From the NCBI GenBank assembly GCA_020633655.1, contig JACKDF010000011.1, positions 62,001 through 126,000 on the forward strand: DNA of 64,000 nt, in the 5' to 3' direction. The notes under the pieces are model-generated. The model made no database searches and was not told the DNA's origin. It worked only from the letters and a program-made list of their open reading frames with translations. Shown piece after piece: positions 1 through 8,017 of this stretch (the stretch's first letter is position 1; each line of letters begins with the position of its first letter). This stretch comes from Deferribacteres bacterium. Its GTDB lineage: Bacteria; Zhuqueibacterota; Zhuqueibacteria; Zhuqueibacterales; Geothermadaptataceae. Made by a program: the position numbers and the translations under genes.

Positions 1-2685
1 AAACCAGTCGTCGTCGGTGTGATGTCGCGGGTGGAAGAGTTGGCCGATCGTGATGATGGCATCAAATCGCCTCGGTCCCGGCCATATTTCAGTCTGATTC
101 CGTTGCCTGAAATCATTGCTGAAGCGGAACAAAAAGGACCGGCTACGAAAACAGTTCAGGAAATTTTTAACCGGATGGTGCACAAAATCGGTAATGAAAT
201 GTTTATTCTGCAGGAGGCACCGCTGGAAGATATTGCAAAAGCCGGTGGCCCGGTTGTCAGCGAGGCAATTCGTCGCATGCGCAGTGGCGATGTGAATATC
301 GCTGCGGGTTATGATGGTGAATTTGGGGTGATCAAGATATTCAGCGACGATGAACGGCAGGATATCACTCGCCAATCAACTTTCATTACCGGTCAGGACG
401 GAATTAAGCCAACGAAAAAAAAAGAGGAATCGCGAATAAACTTTGATTCAGGTGAAATAACCGAATCTGAGCCTGCAATAAAAGCTGAGGAGATACGACC
501 AGTGCGAAATTATCTTTATCATTTCAATCAAAAATTGTATGAGCAGCGCACGCACAGCATGGATTTTATACGCGATGCAGAGGGAGAATCCCGTCCATTG
601 CATACGCCGGTCGTCAACGACTTGCAGCTTGGCGCTCAACTGCCGGAAGACGTGAATGCAGCACAGTGGCGCGCCGTAACCCACATGGGCAGCCATCTGC
701 TGATCATTGCGGGGCCGGGAACGGGCAAGACCCACACGTTAACCTACCGAATCGCCCACGTGGCGCAATGTTTTGCCGCCGAAGAAGATATTTTGGCGCT
801 GACCTTCACCAATCGCGCTGCTGACGAAATGAAGGACCGGCTACGCCACCGCATGCCCGAAGAAGTGGACAGCATGACCATTGGCACCTTTCACAGTTTC
901 TGCCTGCACTTTCTCCGGCAGCATGCTGCTGAAGCGGGATTACCCGAGAATTTTTCCGTTGCGACAAGCGAGGAGATTCAGGCGCTTTGCAAGCGTGGAT
1001 GGACAGAATTGAGCGCTTCAAAACGCCAGAAACGCATTGAAGACATCAGTTTGTGGAAAGCTCAGGGTATAACGGATAAATCCCTTATTTCTAGTCCGAA
1101 GACGTCTCGCCGAGGACAACGCACTCAAAACTCAGGTAAACACGAGCATTCCTCTCGGCGGGACGCCTTCGCTCTATCTCTGGATGATGGTAATCCTATC
1201 GAAGTCCAGGAATACAATTCCTTTTTACGAGCCAAAAATCTCCTCGATTTTGATGATTTGCTGCTGGAAACCCTGCGACTGCTGCGCGCGAACAGCACAC
1301 TTCTTGAGATGACCCAGGCATCGTTCCGCTTTATTTTTGTCGATGAATACCAGGATATCAACCCGGTACAACATGCGTTGCTGAAGCAGCTCGTGCAAAA
1401 CGGTGTTCTGCTCACTGCGATTGGTGACCCCAACCAGGCGATTTATGGATTCCGTGGCGCGGATGTCTCTTATTTTAACAGTTTCCCTCAGGATTTTCCC
1501 AACGCCCGCGTGCTGGAATTGTCGGAAAACTACCGCTCTGCGGCCAATATTCTCTCCGCCTCCTGTCAGGTCATGGACAAGGCAAAACGCATGCAGGTGC
1601 CCCCGCTGACCGCAAAAATTTATACGCAGGGGCGATTGATTATTCACGAATCACCCACAGAAAAAGCCGAAGCGGAATACGTCGTGCACCAGATTGAAAA
1701 AATGGTCGGCGGCACCAGCATGTTCAGCCACGACTCCGGGCGGGCTGCCAGCGAGATGGAAGCAGAGCGCAGTTTTGGGGATATTGCCGTCCTTTATCGC
1801 CTGCACACACAGAAAAACGCCCTCGAAGAAGCCTTCGACCGCAGCGGCATTCCCTACCAGGTTGCTGGTGAAAAACCACTGATCGCCTGCACCGGTGTTG
1901 CAGAAATTTTGACGATGTTACGCCTTGCCAACCACGAATCCGTTAGCCTGGAAGCTGCTGGAAATGTGTTGCAATTCGTTGTGAAAGGCATTGGTGAACA
2001 GGGGATTCGCTTACTTGAAGAATTGTGTTCAGGGAACACAATTCTCATTGGCCGTGAAGAACTGAAGATTTTCGCAGATGCCGCAAAGGCACGCGGGAAA
2101 ATGAAAGAATTTTTGCAGGAACTCAATCAGCTCGAGCAAAAAATGCAGGAAAACGGCCTGATCGCTGCCATACAGCACATTCTCGTTTTGCAAAGCTGGC
2201 AGGATAAATTCACCGGCAACAAAGAACTCACCCGCAACTGGGAACGCCTGTTGCGCATTGCCCGCAACCGCAAAATCATGGGCGACTTTCTCGATTACCT
2301 GATGCTGCAACGCAACGAAGACGCGGTGGAAGCGCAGAGCGAACGCGTTTCCCTGCTCACCTTACATGCGGCCAAAGGTTTGGAATTTCCGGTGGTTTTC
2401 ATAACTGGTTGCGAAAACAAACTGCTCCCACTGAATCTCAACGACATGCAAGGGGACAGCGACGAAGAACGCCGGTTGTTTTACGTTGGCATGACGCGGG
2501 CGAAGAACCAGCTTTATCTCCTGCGCGCGAAAAAGCGACGGATCTTCGGGAAGATGCTGGAACTTGCTCCCTCACCTTATTTGGCCGACATCGAAGAGCA
2601 GCTCAAAGCCTACGAACAAGCGACACAAATGCCGAAGCGACGCAAGAAGCGCGGGTATAATGAGAATCAATTGAGTTTGTTTTGA
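1..2685 (+). CDS. EndoQ-UvrD fusion: endonuclease Q C-terminal part joined to a superfamily 1A DNA helicase (5' end outside window)
   Basis: The frame is open from base 1, so the gene starts upstream; the GTG/ATG at 19/22 are internal. The first ~115 residues match, from memory, the C-terminal part of endonuclease Q, the PHP-family nuclease that cuts 5' of deaminated bases: VGVMSRVEELADR, IPLPEIIAE, then a GYDGEFGVIKIFS block. After a charged linker comes a complete UvrD/PcrA helicase with residue numbers counted from base 19: motif I GPGTGKT (232-238), Ia LTFTNRAADEM, II FVDEYQD, III GDPNQAIYGFRGA, IV ENYRS, V TLHAAKGLEFPVV, VI YVGMTRAK. The last five residues, QLSLF, form a canonical bacterial beta-clamp-binding motif. 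About 30 residues before LDFDDLLLETL come from an in-frame palindromic repeat (1097-1171). Inferred role: clamp-guided repair of deaminated DNA. The helicase call is certain; the EndoQ call is strong. Confidence 0.9.
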   Translation, partial: KPVVVGVMSRVEELADRDDGIKSPRSRPYFSLIPLPEIIAEAEQKGPATKTVQEIFNRMVHKIGNEMFILQEAPLEDIAKAGGPVVSEAIRRMRSGDVNIAAGYDGEFGVIKIFSDDERQDITRQSTFITGQDGIKPTKKKEESRINFDSGEITESEPAIKAEEIRPVRNYLYHFNQKLYEQRTHSMDFIRDAEGESRPLHTPVVNDLQLGAQLPEDVNAAQWRAVTHMGSHLLIIAGPGTGKTHTLTYRIAHVAQCFAAEEDILALTFTNRAADEMKDRLRHRMPEEVDSMTIGTFHSFCLHFLRQHAAEAGLPENFSVATSEEIQALCKRGWTELSASKRQKRIEDISLWKAQGITDKSLISSPKTSRRGQRTQNSGKHEHSSRRDAFALSLDDGNPIEVQEYNSFLRAKNLLDFDDLLLETLRLLRANSTLLEMTQASFRFIFVDEYQDINPVQHALLKQLVQNGVLLTAIGDPNQAIYGFRGADVSYFNSFPQDFPNARVLELSENYRSAANILSASCQVMDKAKRMQVPPLTAKIYTQGRLIIHESPTEKAEAEYVVHQIEKMVGGTSMFSHDSGRAASEMEAERSFGDIAVLYRLHTQKNALEEAFDRSGIPYQVAGEKPLIACTGVAEILTMLRLANHESVSLEAAGNVLQFVVKGIGEQGIRLLEELCSGNTILIGREELKIFADAAKARGKMKEFLQELNQLEQKMQENGLIAAIQHILVLQSWQDKFTGNKELTRNWERLLRIARNRKIMGDFLDYLMLQRNEDAVEAQSERVSLLTLHAAKGLEFPVVFITGCENKLLPLNLNDMQGDSDEERRLFYVGMTRAKNQLYLLRAKKRRIFGKMLELAPSPYLADIEEQLKAYEQATQMPKRRKKRGYNENQLSLF
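1097..1171. repeat. Palindromic repeat inserted in frame inside the EndoQ-UvrD gene
   Basis: The left arm 1097-1114 and the right arm 1154-1171 are inverted repeats matching at 16 of 18 positions. The right arm and its flank (ctcggcgggacgccttcg, then ctctat) match the core of the MITE-like element at 10204-10334 almost exactly. The insert adds no stop and is translated as an Arg/Ser-rich segment between the helicase subdomains. It resembles in principle the coding palindromic elements described in Rickettsia. Confidence 0.7.
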
Positions 2686-2774
2686 TAATAATGTAACTCA
2701 TACTCCTGAGATTTCGAAATAAAAGGCTTTTTAAAAATAATATTCAATTCGTTTGGATTCATGGCTAAAATAAA

Positions 2775-3305
2775 ATGAAACTGCAAGATCAATTCAAAAT
2801 CCTCACTACTTTTTTTGAGAATGAAAGTATCGACTATGCCTTGATTGGGGCTTTTGCATTGCACGCCTACGGTTATACAAGGGCAACAAAAGACATTGAT
2901 TTCCTTGTCCAGGAAAAACATCAGAACAAAATTGTGTCCTATTTGGAGAAAATTGGATTTCAAACATTGCACTGCAGTGAGGGATTTTCGAATCACTTTC
3001 ATTCGTTTGGAAAAACTAGAATTGATCTTGTTTATGTTGATGAGCAAACAGCGAATATCCTTTTTTCAGCTGCTTCCCCTAAGTTAATTATGGGAGATTT
3101 ATCGTTAAAAACAGTGAGTCCGAAACATTTAGTAACTATGAAATTATTTGCCGTTAAAAACGATTCTTCACGCAAATTTAAGGAGTTCGCGGACATTCGT
3201 GAAATGCTGAAGCAAAAGGCCATCGACAATTTAACTTTGAAGGAAGTTTTGAAGTCACAGAATATGGAAAAATACTATGAAGAAATCACCGGTTTTCAAA
3301 ACTGA
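2775..3305 (+). CDS. Small nucleotidyltransferase (MNT / AbiEii-like superfamily)
   Basis: This 176-residue protein has the minimal nucleotidyltransferase signature: an IGAFALHAYG segment followed by TRATKDIDFLV. That gives the paired aspartates (DID, about residues 40-42) that bind metal and nucleotide in the pol-beta fold. A further IDLVYV near residue 85 could supply the third acidic residue, and LVTMKLFAVKN DSSRKFKEFADI resembles the K..R.KD..D region of this superfamily. Known relatives include antitoxin/toxin nucleotidyltransferases (MNT-HEPN, AbiEii) and stand-alone proteins of unknown role. The next small gene overlaps its 3' end, which suggests a translationally coupled pair. The fold is well supported; the substrate is not known. 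Confidence 0.75.
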   Translation: MKLQDQFKILTTFFENESIDYALIGAFALHAYGYTRATKDIDFLVQEKHQNKIVSYLEKIGFQTLHCSEGFSNHFHSFGKTRIDLVYVDEQTANILFSAASPKLIMGDLSLKTVSPKHLVTMKLFAVKNDSSRKFKEFADIREMLKQKAIDNLTLKEVLKSQNMEKYYEEITGFQN

Positions 3306-3477
3306 AGATCAAAAAATGAAGTTATTTTGGGATAAAAAAGGTGCAGATTTAGAAAAGGAATTTGAAACTAACCTGACTATGTCATTGATCGAGTATTTCG
3401 AATTTTTAGAATCTTTTGCACCTACTGATGAAGAACTGCTCGATGTGAAAATATTTAAAGAACGATTTCATCTATAA
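3277..3477 (+). CDS. Small protein overlapping the nucleotidyltransferase gene
   Basis: This 66-residue, acidic, probably soluble protein has no recognised motif. Its first ATG lies 29 bp inside the nucleotidyltransferase gene in another frame; an alternative ATG at 3316, just after that gene's stop, would give MKLFWDKKGADLEKEF as the N terminus. Tight overlap on the same strand suggests coupled expression, as in toxin-antitoxin pairs, but it does not resemble the HEPN or AbiEi partners I know. Function unknown. Confidence 0.5.
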   Translation: MKKSPVFKTEDQKMKLFWDKKGADLEKEFETNLTMSLIEYFEFLESFAPTDEELLDVKIFKERFHL

Positions 3478-3525
3478 TAAATCTGATTGATTTTCCAAAT
3501 TTCACCTTAAGCCAAAGGGGATTTC

Positions 3526-3954
3526 ATGGCGGATAATACAGAACCCATTAAAGGCCGTAAAGCCAGTGAAATTGAGCTGTTCTATTTGCAGGCGGAACGC
3601 GAAGAATTCGTAGCCGGACTTGGACGCATGAGCGATGCTGCCAAACAACTCATTACCTCCGTCGGTGTGGTGGCTGGTTTGTATCTCGCGGTTTTGCAGT
3701 TCAAAATAAAAACGGATGTCACCACACCCGTCGACGCGCCATATCTCCCGATTATTCTCTGGGGTTTTACCATCGTTTTTGCGGTGGCTACCATCGTGCC
3801 TTTGCCATACAAACACATTAATAATTCCCCTGCGGATATTGCCCGCAGCCTCACCAAATCCCACCGTGTGAAATGGTGGTTTCTGGTGTTTTCAGCACTG
3901 GCATTCATTGCCGGACTTGGTTGTGCGGTGAAATCTATTGTTCCAGCTTCATAA
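3526..3954 (+). CDS. Small integral membrane protein, three predicted helices
   Basis: The ATG follows an AAAGGGG ribosome-binding site by 7 bases. The 142-residue product starts with a hydrophilic, charged ~45-residue segment, then has hydrophobic stretches at about 42-60 (ITSVGVVAGLYLAVLQF), 74-92 (LPIILWGFTIVFAVATIVPL) and 115-135 (WWFLVFSALAFIAGLGCAV). I do not recognise the family. It lies upstream of the zinc-ribbon/CHAT-STAND genes but is separated from them by a degenerate repeat element, so co-transcription is uncertain. A small membrane protein beside a CHAT protease would fit an effector role; that is inference only. Confidence 0.6.
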   Translation: MADNTEPIKGRKASEIELFYLQAEREEFVAGLGRMSDAAKQLITSVGVVAGLYLAVLQFKIKTDVTTPVDAPYLPIILWGFTIVFAVATIVPLPYKHINNSPADIARSLTKSHRVKWWFLVFSALAFIAGLGCAVKSIVPAS

Positions 3955-3961
3955 TACAACC

Positions 3962-4146
3962 AGGGCTGAATCAAAACATAAAAATGCTGTATCTGAATTT
4001 TTTTGCAAAGTCCATCGGAGGACAGATCAGCGAAAAAAGCTGGGACAAGGATCTGTTCTGCACAACACTTGATAATGTAACGCAAGTACTGAGTCAAATT
4101 TATGTACGCAACTGTCGGGCCCAATTCTTCCAAAAGGGGAATTGAC
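3962..4146. mobile_element. Degenerate MITE-like element, family A (long form), right end lost
   Basis: The left end agggctgaatcaaaacat resembles the terminal repeat of family A. The interior (aaagtcca, a gacagatcagcgaaaaaagc block, an ACttgataatgtaacgcaag block, aaaaggggaattgac) tracks the interior of the element at 10945-11252 in the same order. Homology stops near 4146 and no right terminal repeat is visible, so this looks like a decayed copy. Confidence 0.55.
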
Positions 4147-4229
4147 TGGCTAAACTTTCCGCCATAAATCAAAACGACTACATCGAACGGCATATTTATT
4201 CATTAAAATTATCCATCTCAGGAGATAAA

Positions 4230-4436
4230 ATGCCCGAACCGAAGATCCTCAAAGTGGAATGTGCCCACTGCGAAAAAATTTTCCATGCCCGTTCCGACCA
4301 GGAAGCGAAGGACGACTCGCCTGTGGAAATCGCTGTCAATTGTCCCTATTGCGAAAAGCCGAATATCATACAAGTGCCGAAATTTATGACCCATAAAATG
4401 ACCACTTATCGGGGTACCAAATCCCAGGAACAATAA
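4230..4436 (+). CDS. Small zinc-ribbon protein upstream of the CHAT-STAND gene
   Basis: The ATG follows an AGGAG box by 7 bases. The 68-residue protein carries two CxxC knuckles, CAHC near the N terminus and CPYC near residue 40, as in a treble-clef or zinc-ribbon fold. No transmembrane segment is present. The stop is only about 15 bp from the CHAT-STAND start, so the two genes are very probably co-transcribed and may act together, for example with the ribbon as a nucleic-acid or protein adaptor. No specific family is recognised. Confidence 0.7.
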   Translation: MPEPKILKVECAHCEKIFHARSDQEAKDDSPVEIAVNCPYCEKPNIIQVPKFMTHKMTTYRGTKSQEQ

Positions 4437-4451
4437 CACCTCGGGGGCGCC

Positions 4452-7139
4452 ATGCGTAATGCCTTGCCAATCACCATTTCTCCACAGCTGGACGATAACC
4501 AGCGCCGTAGCGCCGTTCGTTTGACCAAAGAATTTAAGGACATGCTCGAGCAGCGGCCGGAAAGCAAAGAATCCGCTGCCGACAAAGAACGCCGTGGGAA
4601 AAAGTTCGCGCACACTTTCAACGAGCTTGCCGGCACGCTTGGCGCGGCGCTTTTCGATTGTGTCGAGGGGGGCGCAGAAGCGTTCAAAGAAAAACTCGAA
4701 GACGCTGTCCTCAACACTGAATTTCTGCAACTCAACATCACCGGCGACGAAACGATCCAAAGTCTGCCGTGGGAAGTGGCTGCCCACGCCGATCCGAAAC
4801 TTGGCCTGCTCGCGCACAATCCCGATATTGCTTTTGTCCGCCGCACGCGAAAGTTCAGCAAAGAGTTGCGCAACCTGCCGCCAAAACCGCTGCGCATTTT
4901 GCTGTTTATCAGCGCACCGGAGGATCTTGATCCCGAAAAAGTGCGGTTGGACTACGAAGGCGAAATCAACAAAATTGAAGCGGCTTTGGATGAGGCCATT
5001 ACTGCCGGAACCGTCGTTCTTGATATTGCCGAAGACGGCCGTTTGAGCACCCTGGAGCGTTGGCTTGGCAGTCACACCTACCACGTTGTGCATTTCAGCA
5101 TGCATGGCAACCGTGGCGAAATCGATCTCCTCACCCACGAAGAAAAGCGACCACCGGCCTTGCATTTTGAAGACGAGCAGACAGGCAATGCCCGGGCAGT
5201 GAGTCCGGAGGAGCTGGCGGTCTGCTTCCAAAATGCGCAAAACCGCCCACCGCTGCTGGTGCTTTCCGCCTGCCAGACCGCCGATTTTGATTCCCGCGAT
5301 GGCATAGCCTCCTTTGCCTCACGCATGCACGCTGCCAATTTTGCTAACGTGATCGGCATGCAGCTTTCAGTGGCGGATAGCAGCGCGACAAAATTTGCCG
5401 TGGCGCTGTACCAGGCGTTGCTGCAGGATATGCCCCTCGATGCCGCCATGGCACGGGCACGGGCGGCTTTGAAAGACGACGGTTTGCAATGGAGCATTCC
5501 GGTGCTGCACTCCTCGCTGGAAGATCTGAACTGGAACAACGGCAGCAGCGAAAAAATACCGGCGCGACAACATGTGCGCGATATACAGATCGGGCAGATA
5601 CCTTTCCGCAGCCAGGGCTTTATTGGCCGGCGGCGTTTTATCCGCGAGCATTACCGCCCCTGGGCCAGCGGACGCAATCCGCACTTGCTAATTCATGGCA
5701 TTGGCGGCGTCGGCAAAACCACGCTGGCGGGGCATTTTGCCCTGCGCCTGCAACGGGAAAAAGCGGACACCGCCATTTTTACCCTGGCGCCGCCCTTTGA
5801 ACTGGAAACATTGATTGAGCAATTGCAACAGGCTTGTACCGCTCACAACGTGGTCATTGAGGAAAAACAAAAACAGGCGGCCAGTGAGCCTATGCAGGTG
5901 GTTTCCTTGTATGTGCATGCGTTGGTTCCGGAATTAACCTGCATTTTTATTCTGGATAACCTGGAAGATGCCCTCGCTTTGGCGCCCATGGAATTTTTGC
6001 CGGATTTTAGCGAACTCGGCGATCTGGTTACCCTGCTCATCAGCCAGCCGAATACACACACGGTGCTCACCTGCCGCCACCCCATAAGCAGCGAAAGCGT
6101 GCGCGCCCACACCACACCGGCACCCCTCGGCGACGCCAGCCAGGGCGATATTTTGCGTTTGCTGCGCAACTGGGACTGGCCGCTCGAGGTGACACCAGAA
6201 GTGAAAAAGGATATTTACACCACCCTGGGCGGTAATTTCCGCAGTTTGGAGTGGTGCGCCTGCCTGCTCGGCCAGGCGCGTGACGGCGCCGACAGCACGG
6301 CCATGAGCCACAGCGGCTGGAACGCCCTGAAACAGGCCTACGAAAAAGAGAAAACGAAAACAGCGGAAGTGGCGACGCAACAGGTTGTGCAACATATGCA
6401 ACAAAATCTGTTGTTTAACCACCTGCTCGATCTGCTTGCGGAAGAGGAACAAAAATTCCTCGCTAAAATGGCGTTGGAGGAAAACCTGGTGCCGGAAGAT
6501 GCCGCCACAGCCCTGTGGCACGGCAAAAAAGCCTCAGCCTTACTCGACCGCTGCACCAGCCTGACCTTGCTGCAGCCCAGTCCGCACCCGTTCGGCTTGC
6601 TCTTTTATTTCACCCCGCCACTGGTGCGCGAACTGCTGCAAAAAAATATCCGGCTGTCCGTTGCAGAGGAAAAGGACGCCCACGCAGCGCTTGCCAGAAT
6701 CTGGCGCTATTTCGGTGAACACGTAACCCGGCTTATCACTGATGATTTATTTGCCATCTCCCATTTTGAACAGGCCGACTTGGTTCAAGAGGCTTTTATC
6801 CTGCGTGCTGATTTAGGGGCCCGACTTGTCGATAACCAGCGCTTTCGTGAGGGTTTTACAATGCTTTTACAATGCTATCAGCAGAATGCTGATGCAATGT
6901 CAACGAAGGCTTTAAATGAGCTTGGTCGATCGTTGCATTTACTAGGAAATTTAGATAGTGCGTTAGAAATCTACCAAAAGAATCTCATCACTCTTCAACA
7001 AATCGGCGATAAAAGCGGCGAAGGCACGACGCTGAATAATATCAGCCAAATTTTCAAAGCACGGGGCGACTACGACACCAAATCTATGATGCAAAAGGCG
7101 ACTACGACACTGCGTATCTTGAGCAATCGCTTGCGATAA
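4452..7139 (+). CDS. CHAT protease - STAND (NB-ARC-like) ATPase - TPR protein, main open part
   Basis: The open part is 895 residues. Residues ~1-360 form a CHAT (caspase-like) domain: IQSLPWEV near 102, the catalytic histidine in HFSMHGN (H218), and the catalytic cysteine in LSACQTADF (C274). Residues ~375-700 are a STAND/NB-ARC-type ATPase: Walker A GIGGVGKTT (416-424) and Walker B-like CIFILDNLEDAL. From ~830 on, TPR motifs begin. The frame breaks in the TPR array and TPR coding resumes at 7677-7967, so the intact protein should be about 1100-1200 residues. This sensor-switch-protease plan is that of NLR-like bacterial conflict proteins and of TPR-CHAT peptidases. A zinc-ribbon gene lies just upstream. 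The gene looks GC-richer than much of the window by eye. Domain calls are strong; the role in defence or cell death is inferred. Confidence 0.85.
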   Translation: MRNALPITISPQLDDNQRRSAVRLTKEFKDMLEQRPESKESAADKERRGKKFAHTFNELAGTLGAALFDCVEGGAEAFKEKLEDAVLNTEFLQLNITGDETIQSLPWEVAAHADPKLGLLAHNPDIAFVRRTRKFSKELRNLPPKPLRILLFISAPEDLDPEKVRLDYEGEINKIEAALDEAITAGTVVLDIAEDGRLSTLERWLGSHTYHVVHFSMHGNRGEIDLLTHEEKRPPALHFEDEQTGNARAVSPEELAVCFQNAQNRPPLLVLSACQTADFDSRDGIASFASRMHAANFANVIGMQLSVADSSATKFAVALYQALLQDMPLDAAMARARAALKDDGLQWSIPVLHSSLEDLNWNNGSSEKIPARQHVRDIQIGQIPFRSQGFIGRRRFIREHYRPWASGRNPHLLIHGIGGVGKTTLAGHFALRLQREKADTAIFTLAPPFELETLIEQLQQACTAHNVVIEEKQKQAASEPMQVVSLYVHALVPELTCIFILDNLEDALALAPMEFLPDFSELGDLVTLLISQPNTHTVLTCRHPISSESVRAHTTPAPLGDASQGDILRLLRNWDWPLEVTPEVKKDIYTTLGGNFRSLEWCACLLGQARDGADSTAMSHSGWNALKQAYEKEKTKTAEVATQQVVQHMQQNLLFNHLLDLLAEEEQKFLAKMALEENLVPEDAATALWHGKKASALLDRCTSLTLLQPSPHPFGLLFYFTPPLVRELLQKNIRLSVAEEKDAHAALARIWRYFGEHVTRLITDDLFAISHFEQADLVQEAFILRADLGARLVDNQRFREGFTMLLQCYQQNADAMSTKALNELGRSLHLLGNLDSALEIYQKNLITLQQIGDKSGEGTTLNNISQIFKARGDYDTKSMMQKATTTLRILSNRLR

Positions 7140-7650
7140 GACAACAAATCGGTGATAAAAGCGGCGAAGGCACGACGCTGAATAATATCAGCCAAATCTA
7201 TGATGCGAAAGGCGACTACGACACCGCGCTTTCGTATCTTGAGCAATCGCTTGCCATAAGACAACAAATCGGTGATAAAAGCGGCGAAGGCACGACGCTG
7301 ATTCAACAAACAAATCGGTGATAAACAGCAAATCGGCGAAGGCACGACGCTGAATAATATCAGCCAAATCTATTATGCGAAAGGCGACAGCGACACAGCG
7401 CTTTCGTGTCTTGAGCAATCGCTTGCCATAAGCCAACAAATCGGTGATAAAAGCGGTGAAGGCAAGACGCTGAATAATATCAGCCAAATCTATTATGCGA
7501 AAGGCGACAGCGACACAGCGTCGTGTCTTGAAATCGCTTGCGCGGCAACAAAGGCAGCGGCGAGGCGACTGAATAATATTGGCAGGGTATACAGATCATG
7601 GGGAGACAATGAAAAAGCACTTAAGTATTACGGACAATCGCTTGCGATTC
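6943..7650 (+). repeat. Near-identical 120-bp TPR-coding tandem repeats with many small indels
   Basis: The unit encodes 40 residues (GDYDTALSYLEQSLAIRQQ then IGDKSGEGTTLNNISQIYDAK). About five or six copies follow each other, recognisable by the repeated phrases caaatcggtgataaaagcgg and aataatatcagccaaat. The first copies are diverged and the middle ones almost identical at the DNA level. Several copies have lost or gained bases (around 7095, 7300-7335 and 7520-7560), which breaks the frame. This could be recombination within the array or an assembly consensus error in a collapsed repeat. Confidence 0.8.
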
Positions 7651-7676
7651 AACAACAAATCGGCGATAAAAGCGGC

Positions 7677-7967
7677 ATGATTGCGACATTGCATAATATG
7701 GCCCATATCGCCAAACAGAACGAAGATTATAAGCAGGCAGTCGCCTCATTTTCAAAGGCATTGCTACTCGCGCAGGAAACACAACGCCCGTATGATATTT
7801 TTGATGAACTGAGAGACCTTGGTATTCTCCTGTGCCAGCTCGGCAACAAAAAACAGGGATTGCCACTGCTGCAGCAGGCGCTGCAGCTCGGTCAGCAGGT
7901 TGGCATCCCCGGCACGGAGCGCATCGCACAGATCATCGCCCACTTCAGCGGCACAGGCACGGCGTAA
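7677..7967 (+). CDS. C-terminal TPR part of the CHAT-STAND protein, in another frame
   Basis: TPR coding runs on from upstream: the codons before the ATG at 7677 (from about 7590) already read as TPR, so this is a fragment of the gene starting at 4452 and not an independent gene. Its 96 residues hold two or more degenerate TPR helices (YKQAVASFSKALLLAQETQ, LGNKKQGLPLLQQALQLGQQ) and end at 7967, just before the 379-bp repeat array. Repairing the indels between 7090 and 7590 should join it to the upstream part. Confidence 0.7.
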   Translation: MIATLHNMAHIAKQNEDYKQAVASFSKALLLAQETQRPYDIFDELRDLGILLCQLGNKKQGLPLLQQALQLGQQVGIPGTERIAQIIAHFSGTGTA

Positions 7968-8017
7968 ATTCACTAAAAATGGAGCAGGGTGGGTGGGGGG
8001 AGGTGCAATAGTGGGAA

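Noticed and set aside
4218..5240. A 340-codon open frame on the minus strand across the zinc-ribbon and CHAT genes
   Set aside because: It is antisense to well-supported coding sequence with intact catalytic motifs, and its own translation shows no domain.
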